Below are positions 10,487 to 22,238 of a stretch of DNA of 64,000 nt, one piece after another. This DNA is from Prorocentrum cordatum (Eukaryota; Sar; Dinophyceae; Prorocentrales; Prorocentraceae), in assembly GCA_963575745.1 (NCBI GenBank), contig CAUYUJ010007280.1, positions 370,001 through 434,000 of the forward strand. Reading direction: 5' to 3'. Positions within the stretch are counted from its first letter, which is position 1. Each line of letters starts with the position of its first letter. The notes under the pieces were generated by a model. It had not been told where the DNA came from, did not search any database, and was given only the letters and a program-made list of their open reading frames with translations. The translations under genes and the position numbers were made by a program.

Positions 10487-11884
10487 CTGCAGGCACACCG
10501 GAACGCACGAAGTGCGGGGCCACGGGCAACAAAGAAATGGGGAGGCGGGGTCGTCGATTATTGCACTACTGCGTTGCCCTTTTGTCTGTTTTCCTCCTCC
10601 TCCTCCTCGTCCGCCTCCTTCCCTGCCCCATCTGTAGTGCACGGGTCAATCCTATCTTCTGTCGTTCCCCCCCCCCTCCTCCTCCTCCTCCTCCTCCTAC
10701 ACGTTCCCAACCTCCTCGTTCGAATTATCTAGTCCCGTCCACTGTCCCCCCTCCTTTTCCCCCTTCCTCCCTTGGGCTCGAAGACCCACCGTGTTCCCTC
10801 TCCCTCGAGAGTTGCCTTACCCGGAACGACCGTGATGGGCACACACACGCACATACCACACACGCACACAACACACACACACAGCGTATTGCACCTGGCA
10901 TGCGTTGCTAGGTAGTACATGTTTAAGTAACATGGGTATACATTGTACAGGTACGATGACATCAACCTAACACTTGATACAGACGCGGCACACACGTAAT
11001 CCGAATGCAGCATTACACGCCACGCATCACACATTACGTGTGTTCCATGTGAGCACCACACATTGAATCTATGACAAAAAAAGTGACGCAAGTGTCAGTT
11101 TTTGCGTGCGGTGTCGTACTTCTGGTATGATATGTCCCATAGTGAACTAGCACACGACGTGTGTACGTATGTGCATAGTGAGTACACGTACTCCGAATAT
11201 TAGTAAATAGCAGCAGGCTGTATGGACCCAACATGTACCCCTAGCATAACGCACAGCTACATTACAGCAGCGTCAAACACAGAAGTATAGTTTTATGGTG
11301 TACACATAAATGAACATACATAATCCGTTATGCCATATACGCGCATACATCATTAGGGTCCCTGGGGCACGCCCGTGGGTTCATTTTGGTGGTTGCTGTC
11401 ATAGGCCTGTCGGTTATTTGGGCGCGCAGTGCAACACATCCTGGGGCATGACAATGGGTCCTTTCGGCACGGCAGCGGGTTCCCTGGGTTCTGCAATGGG
11501 GCACGGTTGCATGACAACGGGCTTCAGGAAACCATGAAGGGCCCAGCAGGAACGCAGCGCGTTGAAACGGAGACACACACACACGACGATGCATGAGTGT
11601 GTACGCGCATGCGCGCTAAAAGTTCACGCGGACCCTGCACGCGCAGACACCCGCACACACGCGCACCTAGATGTCCACGACGAACCACGCACCCTTAGGA
11701 CATGTACAGACATGGTGACATAGCCGAGCGCAAACATAGGTACAGCTACACCATACTGTACCACGCACGCAGACACATCAACAACGCACTGTGCACACGC
11801 AAGCAAATACAGTAGACAGCGATACCATGAATTATGCAGAGCAGACGCCCAGACTCGAGCAGACAGGCAGGCGCACTGTCTCCT

Positions 11885-11975
11885 CAGTCCTCCTCCTCAT
11901 CTTTCTCCTCCTCCTCCTCCTCCTCCTCCTCCTCCTCCTCCTCTTTCTCCTCCTCCTCCTCCTCCTCCTCCTCCC
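11885..11975. repeat. (TCC)n microsatellite
   Basis: A TCC tract with occasional TTCTCC variants on the plus strand, followed by a GC-rich segment with several CCCGCGGG-type repeats (12010-12140). Confidence 0.9.
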
Positions 11976-12599
11976 CCGTCCTCCCCTTCTTTGTCCGCGA
12001 CGTCTTACCAGCGCCGCGCGGGTTACTTCAGCGCCCCGCGGGCGGCCCCAGCACCCCGCGGGTTAGTCTGACACCCCGAGGGTGCCCCCGCCTCTTGTGA
12101 ATCCCAGCACCCCGCTGTGTGCCCCAGCCCCCCCGTGGGCCCGTGGGTTACCCCAGCGCCCAGTGGAGTCTTCCAGCGCCCTTTGGCTGACACGTGCGCC
12201 CTGCCGTACTCCAGCGCCCAGATGACCCACCCGCTCCAACCCCCTTTCCTCCGACCTCGTCATCTGCGTTCCGCCGCGCGGGCCCTTTGCGCGCGGCGGC
12301 GAGCGGCGGCGGCCCGCGGCCGCGGCCGCCGCCCAGACTCGCAGCGAGTGGCCCTTCGCGCGGGAGCGGATGGGGGCGCGCGCGGAGACACGCAAGCGCG
12401 GGGTTGGAAGCAACGGCCACGGGGCAGGAAACTAGCGCAGGAGCTCGGCAACGGGAGAGCAAGGGGGGGCAGATGGGGCCCCAGGAAGACGAAGTACAAG
12501 CCAACGGCGAAAAGCCAGGGGAAGGCGGGGCGGGGGAACTCGGACACTCTGAAGCGGAGATGAAGACGGAGAGCCAGAGGAAGAAAAATCGGTGGCGCG

Positions 12600-13960
12600 G
12601 CGGCGCGCTAAAGTCGTTCGCGCAGGGCGGGGCGTCGCTGAGCCTCTGGGCGTCGCTTTCGGGCCTGGCCAGCTGGTTCCTCGCGGCGCCGACTGCGAGC
12701 CGCTCGTCGATGAGGCAGCGGACGCCGCCGCAAGCCCTTGGGAGGTTCAGCACCTCCAGGCAACTGTCCCGCCTGGTCCAGTCCATGCGCTTGGTCGCGC
12801 AGTTGGCCGCCCGCGCAACCGCGCCGACGGCGGAAACCGATGGGGCGCAGGCGTGCTCCTGCCTTGGATCGGGGGCGGGTTCGTTCAACCGATCTCCCCA
12901 CGCAATCCCGACCTGAAGCTTGTCAAGTTTCTTGGCCATGTCGGGCGGAGACCCAGTCGCGTCTGCCACTGCCCCCATGCGGCCCCGCACCAATGGGTCT
13001 GGGGCACCCTTGGGAACCGCTTGACCTGGCGCCAGGGGGAAGCATCGATGCGCCCCAATGCACCGTGAAACGCATGAGCGCACGTCGGAGGCCCGACCCA
13101 GCGGAAGGGCGGACTGCGCGTCGCGCGCGTATTTCGCCCGCGGAACGACGCCCCAGGATCCGCGCTTGCCTTGGCGGCACCCGCATCCGCAAGCGCGCTG
13201 CTCTTGCATTCTTCGGCGCCGTGCTCCTGGAGGTCTGGTGCGCCAGGAGCTCCTCGGGCGCCCTATCTGAATCGCGCCCGCACCGCTTGTCGGGGCGACC
13301 CCGAGGCAGCCACGCGGTGACTCTCCGCGCCAAGGCCGCGGTGCAAATTAATTGAACGTCGTCGCTGGGCGTCCCGCCAAGGAACGCGCGTCTCCGCCAC
13401 GGGGCCCTTGGGGTCTCGCAGCGGGCATCTCCCCGTCCGCGGTTGCCGCCCCCCTGAAACTGCGCGCGGCTCTGCGGAACCCGTGGCCGCGGCGACTTCG
13501 GCGCCAAACGCGCGCGCGCCCCGCCGCCCGCCTCGGCGGCGGGAAAAGTTGCCCAGCAATGCCTTCCAAGTCGTCGTCAATCTCGAAGACGCGCTGGTGT
13601 TTGGGCAAGCCGAGTGACCACGATGGGCTCGGCGTCGGGCAAGGGCGTCGGCGCGGCGAGTGGCGACAGTGGCCACGGCGGCAAGGTCTTGGGCGCTGGC
13701 CCCGCGCACGAACCACGCCCCGTCCTCGCAGGCGCCGCCTGAGACCCCGAGAAAGGCCGCGACAAGGGGCGCGATCGCCACGGGCCGTCGCGCCCGAGGA
13801 CAGATCCCTCACGGGCTGGGAGGCGCTCTTCCCCGCGCGCATGATAGCGATCGCGGCGAAGTCCACGGCGCCCCCCGCCCCTTTGCCACAGAGGGTGGCG
13901 GGGCCACCCTTCGCGCGAGCCCTCCGCGATGGAAAAGGCGCTGCAGGGCGCGCCCAACAA
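12600..13960 (-). pseudogene. Frame-broken coding relic, unidentified
   Basis: All three minus-strand frames are open in patches, and protein-like segments continue from one frame to the next in the same direction. Around 13.9-13.8 kb there is AVDFAAIAIMRAGKSAS, then FLGVSGGACEDGAWFVRGAS and AQDLAAVATVATRRADALA, then PDAEPIVVTRLAQ, then VFEIDDDLEGIAGQLF. Lower down, SPPDMAKKLDKLQVGIAWG and RLNEPAPDPRQEH follow. This is the pattern of an old coding sequence with several indels. The family is not recognised. Very high GC makes spurious open frames common here, so this is tentative. Confidence 0.35.
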
Positions 13961-15242
13961 ATTGCCTGCCCTGGGCGCGCCCCTGACTTGGCCCCGCAAT
14001 GCTTGCCCCGCGCCCCCGCGTCTGTTTGGCGCCCAAACACCAGCCCACTTCCTGCGCGAAGCGGCAGGGGAGCAAGACGCGCAACACCATGGGGACCCCA
14101 AGCGCACGAACAGCGAACCAAGCGCGAAAACACACAACGGCGGACAAGGAAAAGGGAGGGGGGAGAGGGCGCGAGGGGGGGAGGGGGTGGGGGAGGGAAG
14201 CGGAACGGGCGCGCCGAAGAGGGGGGGGGGATAGCGAGTCAGCGAAGTTGAAGACGCAAGAGGAGGGAAGAAGAGGGGGATGGGCCCGGCGCCCTCGCGC
14301 CCCCGCATTTCACCCCGCCCTCCCGCCCCAGCCCAGGAAACAGTCGGCGCGCGCCCCATTGCAAACCCAGGCGGCCACAAACAATCGCACGCGGGACGCC
14401 GTGAGCTGGGCAACCGGAGCACGCCCAGTGGCCCAATGGCGTCGCAAAGATTACGCGCGCACGCGCGTGCAAGCGCGCGAGCACACCCGCACACAATTCA
14501 CACGCAGGTACGCCGCGGGCAGTCCAGAAACTAAGCGGGGATCGAGAGACGACATAGCAAAAGGACGCGAGACATAGAACATAAGCAACATCGAAAAAAC
14601 ATAGACGCGCTATACACCAATAGGTGGCCATCAAATATGTCAAAAAAAGAATGTTTTGGTTTGTTGAAGAAACACGTGGTTGTTTACACGTGAACCACGT
14701 TGTAGTACGGGCACGAACGCTACTACCACGAATGTGTATGTACAGTTGTGTGTGGTCGTCCTGTGATGTGGTTGTTGCTGCGTCTTTGTGGTCCTCATAG
14801 GACGACGTCAGTACGCTCATAAATGTAGGGCCAAGCGGCTCTCTGATATAATGAGAGGTAGAACGTCACATGCTAATAGCGTAGTACGCAAACGTCCACC
14901 CGATGTCCGTAGATTTTTTAATATGCCGAAAACGCAGCCTTCGCAAGCAGCATTGGCAATAGTGTCATGTGTACTTGTAGGACGTACATATGCCCATGTA
15001 CATGTTGATGCGTGTTCTTGGTATGTATACATGTTTTAGGCTACGCGCACACATGCATGTTAACAATGTTATGTAGACACATACCACTAACCGTGCAGAT
15101 GTGACTACGCAAATGCGTGGCATCACCAGCTACATGCATACAAGGCACATACAACAATAACTAGGCTAGAGGCCCACAAGTACGAACGTACTCTACATGC
15201 ATACGCTCTTCTAGCCATAATAGGACGTATGCACACCTACAG

Positions 15243-15287
15243 CCAACACACACACGTACATACACACACGCACACACGCACGCACGT

Positions 15288-15325
<38 letters not shown>

Positions 15326-15356
15326 GCACGCACGCACGCACGCACGCACGCAACAC
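15243..15356. repeat. (CA)n and (CACG)n microsatellite
   Basis: An irregular CA array with ACGC repeats at its right end. It lies immediately inside intron 2 of gene 1 next to the proposed donor, on the sense strand reading as GT and GTGC repeats. Confidence 0.9.
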
Positions 15357-15359
15357 AAC

Positions 15360-15705
15360 ACATCTGATACATCCGTTCGTTGGGTCATCCCGTTGAGGCC
15401 GAAGCAGTGCCTCTTTGCTGAAGCCGTCGTCGAGGAAGTGCACAATCTGGATGTCAATGGCACCCTTCACCTCGAGCGGCACCCTGTCCGAGTCCTTGAC
15501 GGTGTTCTCCGCCAGGGCACGGATGTAGGGACTCACCGTCTTGGAGAACTCTGTTCCGTGGCCTCCAGCTGTGAGTTGGTTGGAATACTTCTTGGTCTGG
15601 TGGTGCTGTGACAGGTACTCGGTGCGTTTGGCCGCCTTCGCCTTGTTGCACTCGTAGCTGAGCGCGTCGACCATAGACCTCTGGAGTAGCATATAACAGA
15701 TGGGC
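15360..15705 (-). CDS. Gene 1, exon 2
   Basis: It is entered through a GACGAG|G acceptor (PICYMLLQRSMVDALSYEC) and left after NGCIRC at a GT donor in phase 0. It includes a Lys-rich segment NKAKAAKRTEYLSQHHQTKK and VHFLDDGFSKEALLRPQRDD. The intron before it (15706-15827, 122 bases) is close in size to intron 3. The alternative is that the TAG at 15824-15826 is a true stop and exon 2 belongs elsewhere, but the summed exon length is a multiple of three. Confidence 0.55.
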
Positions 15706-15827
15706 CTCGTCATCTCCAGCCAATCCTCCACGGAGGAGGTGGGGAAGCCCATATGGTACATGAGGGGGAGAAAGGGTATGCCTATATGTGGGTGGATGGG
15801 TTGGGCTGGTCTGAAGCCCAGGGCTAC

Positions 15828-17035
15828 TCGCACTTGGGCAGCAAGGCGTCATGCTTCTCCTGCAGCGCCCTCGCATCGGCCTCGAGCTTCTGGAGCCTGT
15901 CGACCTTGCAATTCTGAATCGCCTTCTGGGCCGCAGCGCTCTCCGACAAGAAGGACGTGATCTCCTGGAGCAGGCCTTGGGGGTTGAGCTCCAACTCCTC
16001 GATCGCGGTCGGAGGGATCATCAGCGCGAGCTTTTGGATCTTCGCCTTATAGCCCTTGGGCCCAGCGAACTCACTGGGTAGGTCGGCGAGCTCCGTCGAC
16101 CAGCTGTCTCTGCGCTTGGACATCTCCAGCGGCGACAACTTAGAATAGTCGGCGACGGGCTTGCGGAACTCCGCACTCGTGGCTGCGTCACCATCCCGCT
16201 TCGTCGGCGTGGCCGCCGCCTTTCCCTTGGCCAGCGCCGCAGACGCCGAGTCGACACCCTCATCAGACATGGTTCGGCACGACCGCCCAGCATCGGACTC
16301 AGGCTGCCTGGACGGTGGAGGCTCCCGCTGCACATCCCCTGCTGGCAGGGCCCCCGAGGACGTCAATGACGGCGCCGATGATTTCGAAGTCAAGCGGCGG
16401 CGTTTGATCTGCTCGGAAGCGTGGGCAAACTCGTCCAGCTCCTCCTCCTTCCTCACGCTGTCCTCATGCAGCTTGCCTGTCTCCGTGAAGTCGCTGGACA
16501 CCGCCGATTGAATGCGAACCCTCCTCTCGACCTTTCCGTCGACCTTCCTCGTGTACGTGTCCCCCTGGATGCCCAGGAGCCTGTTGAACTCTGCCTCGGA
16601 CTCCTCCCTGGACCTCTTTAGCCAGAAGTGCCAGTAGTTGACGAGCGGCTCCAACGCCATCGTGAGATACTCATCGCGCTCCCCGCTCTTCGAGTAGTCA
16701 GCATCCTTCACAAGGGTGGCGAACTTCTTCTTGACATCGGCCCTCGCCTTAGAGCGGTCCCCAGTCGTCCACGGCATGGTGTCAGCACGCCACTCTTCTG
16801 GACGGTCCTTCATCATGGCTCTGTCCTCGTCCTTCTGCTCCTTAGACATGGCCCTGCACTTGGCTCGGAAACCTGCCATGCACTTCGCGTGGAAGTGGAA
16901 GCCGAGGAGGCGGTATGGGAGGTTGGTTTGTTGGTCATACGCCGTACACAGGTGGCACATGAGCTCCATGCCGCACATGTCGTCGGCGTCCGCCGTCAAG
17001 GAAAACTCATCTCCGATGGAACTCGCTCGCGACAT
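15828..17035 (-). CDS. Gene 1, exon 1: novel protein with a Cys/His zinc-like motif
   Basis: The ATG at 17035 (MSRASSIGDEFSLTADADD) is chosen because the frame upstream lacks another ATG; the ORF opens without one at 17269. Residues about 20-50 hold C..E..C..C, then GFHFHAKC and a further C, a spacing that suggests one zinc site. The middle is charged (DVKKKFATLVKDADYSKSG, then MALEPLVNYWHFWLKRSREE), followed by a KRRR patch that could be a nuclear signal. The end (QNCKVDRLQKLEADARALQE) looks like a coiled coil. Joined to exons 2-4 it gives 755 codons plus stop, in one frame. I do not recognise the family and propose no function. The host location is probably nuclear if the basic patch is a real signal. 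Confidence 0.6.
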
Positions 17036-17629
17036 GGTCGAGAGCCCGGAGGGCGGTCGGGCTGTGGGTCTGGCGAGCTCCCCTGCCAGGAGCTCCTGGT
17101 GTCCTCGGCCTGAGCGCGGCCCCACAGGAGCCGTCAAATGGCTGCGAATGCAATGATATGCGACGTCGGAGTGTGACAAATCACTATACCATCTGGCAAG
17201 CGAGTGCTCCTCAGAGGCGGGGAGGGGGTTGGGGGCCAAATAGGGGACAGGCCAGACACCCCCGTCCACGCCTCGACCTTAGTGGCCCGCCGTCAACAGG
17301 AATCGCGGCCGTAGTGGCCCGCCGTCAACATCTCAGCCTTGCCCAATACTCTCGGCCTTTTCCACGAGGGGGGGGGTCCACAGGGAATTGGGCTTACCTG
17401 GTGGGGCGTCAACAAAAAAACCCTTGTCAGACAAACCCCTGCGCCCGTGTCACGCAGGACGCGGCCCGAAGCGACCACAAAGACAAGACAAAGGCGCCCT
17501 CAGAGACCACGGACACACGAAAACAAGCGTTCCTGAAACTTGTTCCTGTGTTCACATCAGTCCACGACCCAGAAGCGCTTCATGTGCATCATTTTGGTTC
17601 AGCTCAGTCAGCCTAAGACCAGAGGGGTG
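17036..17629. other. 5' flank of gene 1
   Basis: No spliced-leader match, TATA box or other promoter signal is recognised. The segment contains two near-identical copies of TAGTGGCCCGCCGTCAACA (17280-17298 and 17312-17330). Other ORFs here are short. Confidence 0.4.
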
Positions 17630-17925
17630 TTGAAACCGGTTTCATCTGGTTTTTTCTGGTTTCATCTAAAAACTGGAGGTGATGAAACCGGTTCCATCTG
17701 GTTTCATCTAAAAACGGGAGGTGATGAAACCGGTTTCATCTGGTTTCATCTGGTTTCATCTCAAAAACTGGAATTGTTGAAACTGGTTTCATCTGGTTTC
17801 ATCTGGTTTCATCTAAAAACGGGAGGTGATGAAACCGGTTTCATCTGGTTTTTTCTGGTTTCATCTAAAAACTGGAGGTGATGAAACCGGTTTCATCTGG
17901 TTTCATCTGGTTTCATCTGCCTTCC
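17630..17925. repeat. Tandem repeat built on GGTTTCATC
   Basis: Six units of about 42-54 bases begin near 17630, 17681, 17723, 17777, 17828 and 17880. Each unit starts with the perfect 18-bp palindrome GATGAAACCGGTTTCATC or a one- or two-base variant, continues with two or three copies of TGGTTTCATC, and ends in TAAAAACTGGAGGT. Confidence 0.9.
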
Positions 17926-19106
17926 TGCAACTGTAAAGAATTGTGGTTTTGCTATGGTGCATGTGGTTTTGCTGTGTTGCAATGTGCTTTTTTAGCGGTT
18001 TGGTGTCATGATTTATTCGGGGGTCGAGTCGGTTGGGCCCAGTTGGGCGGGCTGGACCTGCGTGAACCTCAAGGGCCCTGGAGCAATAATCCTAAATCTT
18101 GGCTGCAGCCCCTGACCCTGCCAACGATTTGACCTCTCTTGCCTGGTCGCTCCCGAACTCCAGTTCGCAATAAACGCATAGTTGTCTGCAGCGTCGGGTC
18201 AAATTAGGGATAGGCAGCGTGATCGGCAGGGCCCCGCTGGGGCCCAATGGTTCACATTGAGATCATGTCTACTACCAGAACAGGAAACCTTGGGGATTCC
18301 ATTCCATACCAAGGCCCAAGGCCGTCGGACCATGATGATTCGATCGCGCATTTGAAACCACGTGCGTGGTCGTGCATATGCTGCGTGTGTGTGTGCGTGT
18401 GTATGTGTGTGTGTGCGGGGGGGGGCAGTTGGTAATGTGTGCGCGCCCACGGTAGGCTGCACAGTTCGGCACGCCCCTCACATTGATCTTGGGTCTGGCG
18501 GTTGGGCAAGGGCCCAGAGCCGAAGGCTTTGGATATTGGAGGCCCGTTGAAGGAGCATCGAGGACATGGAGACATGTTGTTGACATCCACTTTTGAGTAC
18601 AACGATTCATACTTGCATTAGTTAGCCAAATCAAACTCATCGTGCGCCTGATTATTTGATATCGGCCAGAGCGGCTACCATAGCTCTTCCTTGGGGTCCT
18701 GCCACTCGAAATGCTCCCTGATGCTTCTGGTTATGCTTATGTCCTGTGCCTGTGCTGATTGTCATGCCTATGGCTCCGCGTATGCCGAGACATGTGTTTA
18801 AGTTCATGGTGACGCTTATGGTTATGACGCTGGGCATGTGCATGCGTATGGTGGTGTTTTGGCGATTTCGTATGGTTAGGTGTATGTGTATGTTGATGTG
18901 TTTGCTGATTGTTTGCAGCTTATGTTTATGCTACTGCCGCCTAGTACCATGAATATCGACGCAACAGCCTTCCAACGGTCTGAGCTGCAGTGAAACTTGA
19001 GACGCAATGCAACATATCCCAAATGCGCCCGCATAGTCAATCTATGCCATTAGCACCCGACAAAAAAACACATGGCGACTAATCAACTCGCTCGTGGCCG
19101 CTGCGC
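17926..19106. other. Gene-poor spacer
   Basis: This is mostly unique DNA with a TG array at 18386-18420 followed by a G-run. I see no supported exon; the ORFs crossing the TG array are repeat translations. Confidence 0.5.
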
Positions 19107-19868
19107 CTAAAACTGAGGCTGAGTCCCATCCTCGAGGGCGAGCTCGCACGCATCCTGGCTGGCAGCACGACACGAATCCTCTGGGTAAATGGCCTGGGTC
19201 TCCTGGCTGAGGTCGATACAGTCGTCGAACTTGGCCTTCGACCCGCTGCTTGAGCACGTCGCCCCCGTACCGACGATATCCCTGAGGACGGCCTCGTGGA
19301 GGGCCTCGTGGTAGTCAAAGGTCGGCGCTGTGGGCTGGTCTGCTGATCCCGCGGCTGACGATTGGGCATCCACCAGCTTGAAAGGCTTGACCTTCTTCTT
19401 CTTCGACTGCAGCCATTGGGGCGACTCGAGTTGCCTCAACTTCTTAGGCGGGGGAGTCTGCGGCGGGGGCATGGGGTTGGTCAGCACGGTTGCAGAGAAC
19501 GGCTCGCCTTTGTCTATGTACCCGAACTTGCGCACAATAGGTTGGCCAGCAGCTGAATCGGGCGACGATGCCTGTGACTGCGGCAGATCACCCAGCACGC
19601 TGAGAACCTCCATCAGTCGGACTTGCTCCTTGGATTCCGTACTCTTGACTGGTCCTGGGCATTGGTCGGCAGGATCTCGCTTAGGCGAGGCAGGGCCACG
19701 GGCTGGGTCTGGGCCGCGCTTTCCGTCGGCATCGCTTTCCTTGCGCCGCAACTGGACTAGCATGGGCATCCTAGTGACGTAATCGTACTCTTTCTGAAGA
19801 TCGGGAATCTTAATCGTTATAGTAAACGAGGCCCCTTCTGAGTGAGGCTGGGGCTCAGGAGTCGCCAT
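19107..19868 (-). CDS. Hypothetical 253-residue protein
   Basis: The ATG at 19868 (MATPEPQPHSEGASFTITIK) has A at -3 and G at +4. The frame is open to TAG at 19109-19107. The composition is that of a largely disordered acidic/Pro/Ser protein with a lysine patch QSKKKKVKPFKLVD that could be a nuclear localisation signal, and a short ordered-looking start (IPDLQKEYDYVTRMPMLVQL). No domain is recognised. It could be a single-exon gene or the 3'-terminal exon of the coding set at 20.6-23.7 kb, which runs in the same direction. Confidence 0.45.
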   Translation of the reverse strand: MATPEPQPHSEGASFTITIKIPDLQKEYDYVTRMPMLVQLRRKESDADGKRGPDPARGPASPKRDPADQCPGPVKSTESKEQVRLMEVLSVLGDLPQSQASSPDSAAGQPIVRKFGYIDKGEPFSATVLTNPMPPPQTPPPKKLRQLESPQWLQSKKKKVKPFKLVDAQSSAAGSADQPTAPTFDYHEALHEAVLRDIVGTGATCSSSGSKAKFDDCIDLSQETQAIYPEDSCRAASQDACELALEDGTQPQF

Positions 19869-20573
19869 GAACGAAATAAATTCGCCTCGAGCCTTCAACT
19901 AGCTCTACGTATGCTGCCAGGGAAGTAGAACGAAGAGGAATGCTCGGAGGAGAGAGTACCATCATGACCTCCTCACGCCCGCCGAACATACTGATACACA
20001 TGAGAGTGACAGATGCATTATGCATAATAGTCTATGATGTTTCTTTCGGATTGCTCTCCTCAGCCGTTGGTGCTGTCTTATGCTGTCTACGTTGCCTGTG
20101 GTTTGTGTTATCCTTGTTGATGCTCTGCTTTTAGTGCTTTCGGCATGTATTGCAGCATTGCATTGGATTGCTCGCACTGGGCCCTTTGCAGCCCCAGACG
20201 GCCCAATATGCACTGCACCCAAGATGACCGCAGCCCGAGCCCCCGAGAGGACCACACGAGGCCGTATGAGTGCCCGAGCCCCCGAGAGGACCACGAGAGG
20301 ACCCAAGATGACCCCAGAAGGAAACATAGTTTTAGAACGCATGGGCGCGACGCGTGGAGGCGGATGGTGTTTAGGCCGGAGGAGGGAGGAGGGTCTTCAT
20401 TAGTTTCCCCTTTCCCTTTCCTCTTTCCCTCCTCCCCCCTCCTCCGTTCTCCTCCTGTTTCAGTGTTGCTGCCAGTTGCACGCTGCGGGATGCAGCGTAT
20501 GTTTTCCCTATGGTGAGCAGCTGAATACTCTCGGACGTCATCGTCCGTCATTTTCCTTTTCAAGGCTGCGTGC
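19869..20573. other. Spacer between coding blocks
   Basis: It contains short CCGAGAGGACCA repeats at about 20228-20310, similar in style to the 2.7-3.3 kb block, and a CT-rich patch at 20403-20455. No supported gene. Confidence 0.4.
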
Positions 20574-21810
20574 TCAGCCCTGCTGCATGAGAAGGCCTTC
20601 AAAGGCCAAACACCAATGAAGCCCTCGCCGAGCGCAAGCTCGGGGCCCGTGCACGCCGACGCCCAAGCGAGCGCTTCGATACAACGAGCAATTAGCATGC
20701 AGAGGGTTTGCGCATCTCGCGCGATCCCCTCGGTATTTCACAACGTGCCTGGGCTCGACGCCCTCCGAGAGCCTCGGTATCCTGATGGCGAAACCGTCCT
20801 CGCCATCAAAGTCGCCGTCGCCCCCTCCGTCGATGCCCGCGCCAGGACCAGCCTCGCCAGGAGCAGGGGCTGGCATTGGATCAGGAGGCTCTGAATGACC
20901 GTCTGGTGGCGGCTCTGAACCTGGTGGCGCAGGTCCTGGATGGACTGGCTCTGGAGTAGGAGGCGGCGACTCTGGATGAGGCCCTGCGTCGCCGATGCAA
21001 GGGCGCTTGCCGTCGCCCTCGTGGCCGCCATGCTCAGACGGCTCACTTCCGTCGACGTCCTCAATGGTGGGCTGTGGAACACCAGCGGGCGGCGGCGGGA
21101 GGGGCGCTGGCACGTCCAATGCAGAACCAGGGGTCAGACCTGTCAGCTCTCGCAACTGGTTTGGCACTCCTGCGATGAGAGACCAGCCTCGATTGGCTCA
21201 GGGCTCGCCTGCAACAGCTTGAACCAGGCGGCTGTCGCCGTCGCCTCGAACAATATAACGCCTTTCTTGAAAAATGTCAGCCTGCCCGATGGCGCACTTC
21301 AAGTACTTGCTCTGGATACGTCTGTTATCGTAGTGCGTGGGTCCACAAGGCACGTGGATCCGTATCCTGCCCACCCCGTCGTAACTTTCCTCTTTCAGGT
21401 GATCGAGGAGGGCCAGTACAGGCACGACAGGACTCGACTGCTTGAGTTCTCTTGGGAGCAGCTCCGTTGGGTTGCACATGACTAGACATCCCTCATGTTC
21501 GGGAGGAGCGCTGTCCCATCGGAGCATGGCGTTCCGAGGCCCGACACCAAGCCCATCAGCGAGGGATACCAATGGCAGAACGCAGGGGACCTCCACAGCA
21601 AAGACGTCAATACTGTTGGACGTGGCAGCAGCGCCACCTCCTCCCCAGACCTCCATAAACTGCACAGTGACGTCAGTACCCCTGCTGAAACCCCTCCTGT
21701 CCTGATATGACTGGATGAATTTCTTCCTCTCGCCGAAGTGTAAGCACTGGAAAAGGAGCAACCGTTTGACGCCGTCCACTGTCACCTCTTTCGTGATGTA
21801 AATATGGGGC
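20574..21810 (-). CDS. Unassigned coding block with an in-frame TGA or a 39-base intron
   Basis: After a TTGAG acceptor near 21811 the frame reads PHIYITKEVTVDGVKRLLLF and continues through FMEVWGGGGAAATSNSIDVF and VPCGPTHYDNRRIQSKYLKC to a TGA at 21200-21198, then on in the same frame to a TGA at 20576-20574. The second half has a Pro/Glu-rich linker and a Cys-containing end (RARCANPLHANCSLYRSARL). The TGA disappears if a 39-base GC-AG intron (21170-21208) flanked by GCAGG is removed, which keeps frame. No family is recognised. Confidence 0.4.
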
Positions 21811-22238
21811 TCAAGGGCTCAAGCGAGCTCGACAAATATTCCGAAATCATCCTGGATTCAGCATGCTCTTGGGCGCTCATCTCGACCTGACCGTCGCCGT
21901 CTATGGCAGACAGCTCGCGGTCGCCACGGCCATTCCCTCCAGGATGGCCATGGTCGTCGTCGGCGTCGCCTGAGAACTAAGAACTCAGGCGCCGCCCACA
22001 AAACTGCCCAGAGCCCTCCTCAGGGCCCCCGTAGAGTGCCATGATGGGAAAGGGTCAGGTGGATTAGTAGAGGGTCACCTCCTCCTCATCTCCTCATCCT
22101 GCTCACCTCCTTCCATCCCTTCCAATCCCACCCTGACCGTGCCCTAGGGGATCTGCAGAGGAACCTGTGCGTGCATGAGCGGCACCCACGTTGACCTTTG
22201 CCGCCACCGTCGCCGCCACCTGGGCCGCAGCCGCCCCT

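Larger units (their letters stand above)
10487..15359 (-). other. Gene 1, intron 2 (about 4.9 kb)
   Basis: This is the interval between a GT donor just after TGC ATC AGA TGT-type coding (exon 2) and the CTGCAG acceptor of exon 3; both exons are in phase 0. It holds TCC tracts (10588-10622, 10676-10697, 11889-11972), CA repeats (10843-10882, 15243-15356), AT-richer unique DNA (10900-11840, 14580-15200) and a GC-rich coding relic (12600-13960). Further exons inside it cannot be excluded. Confidence 0.4.
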
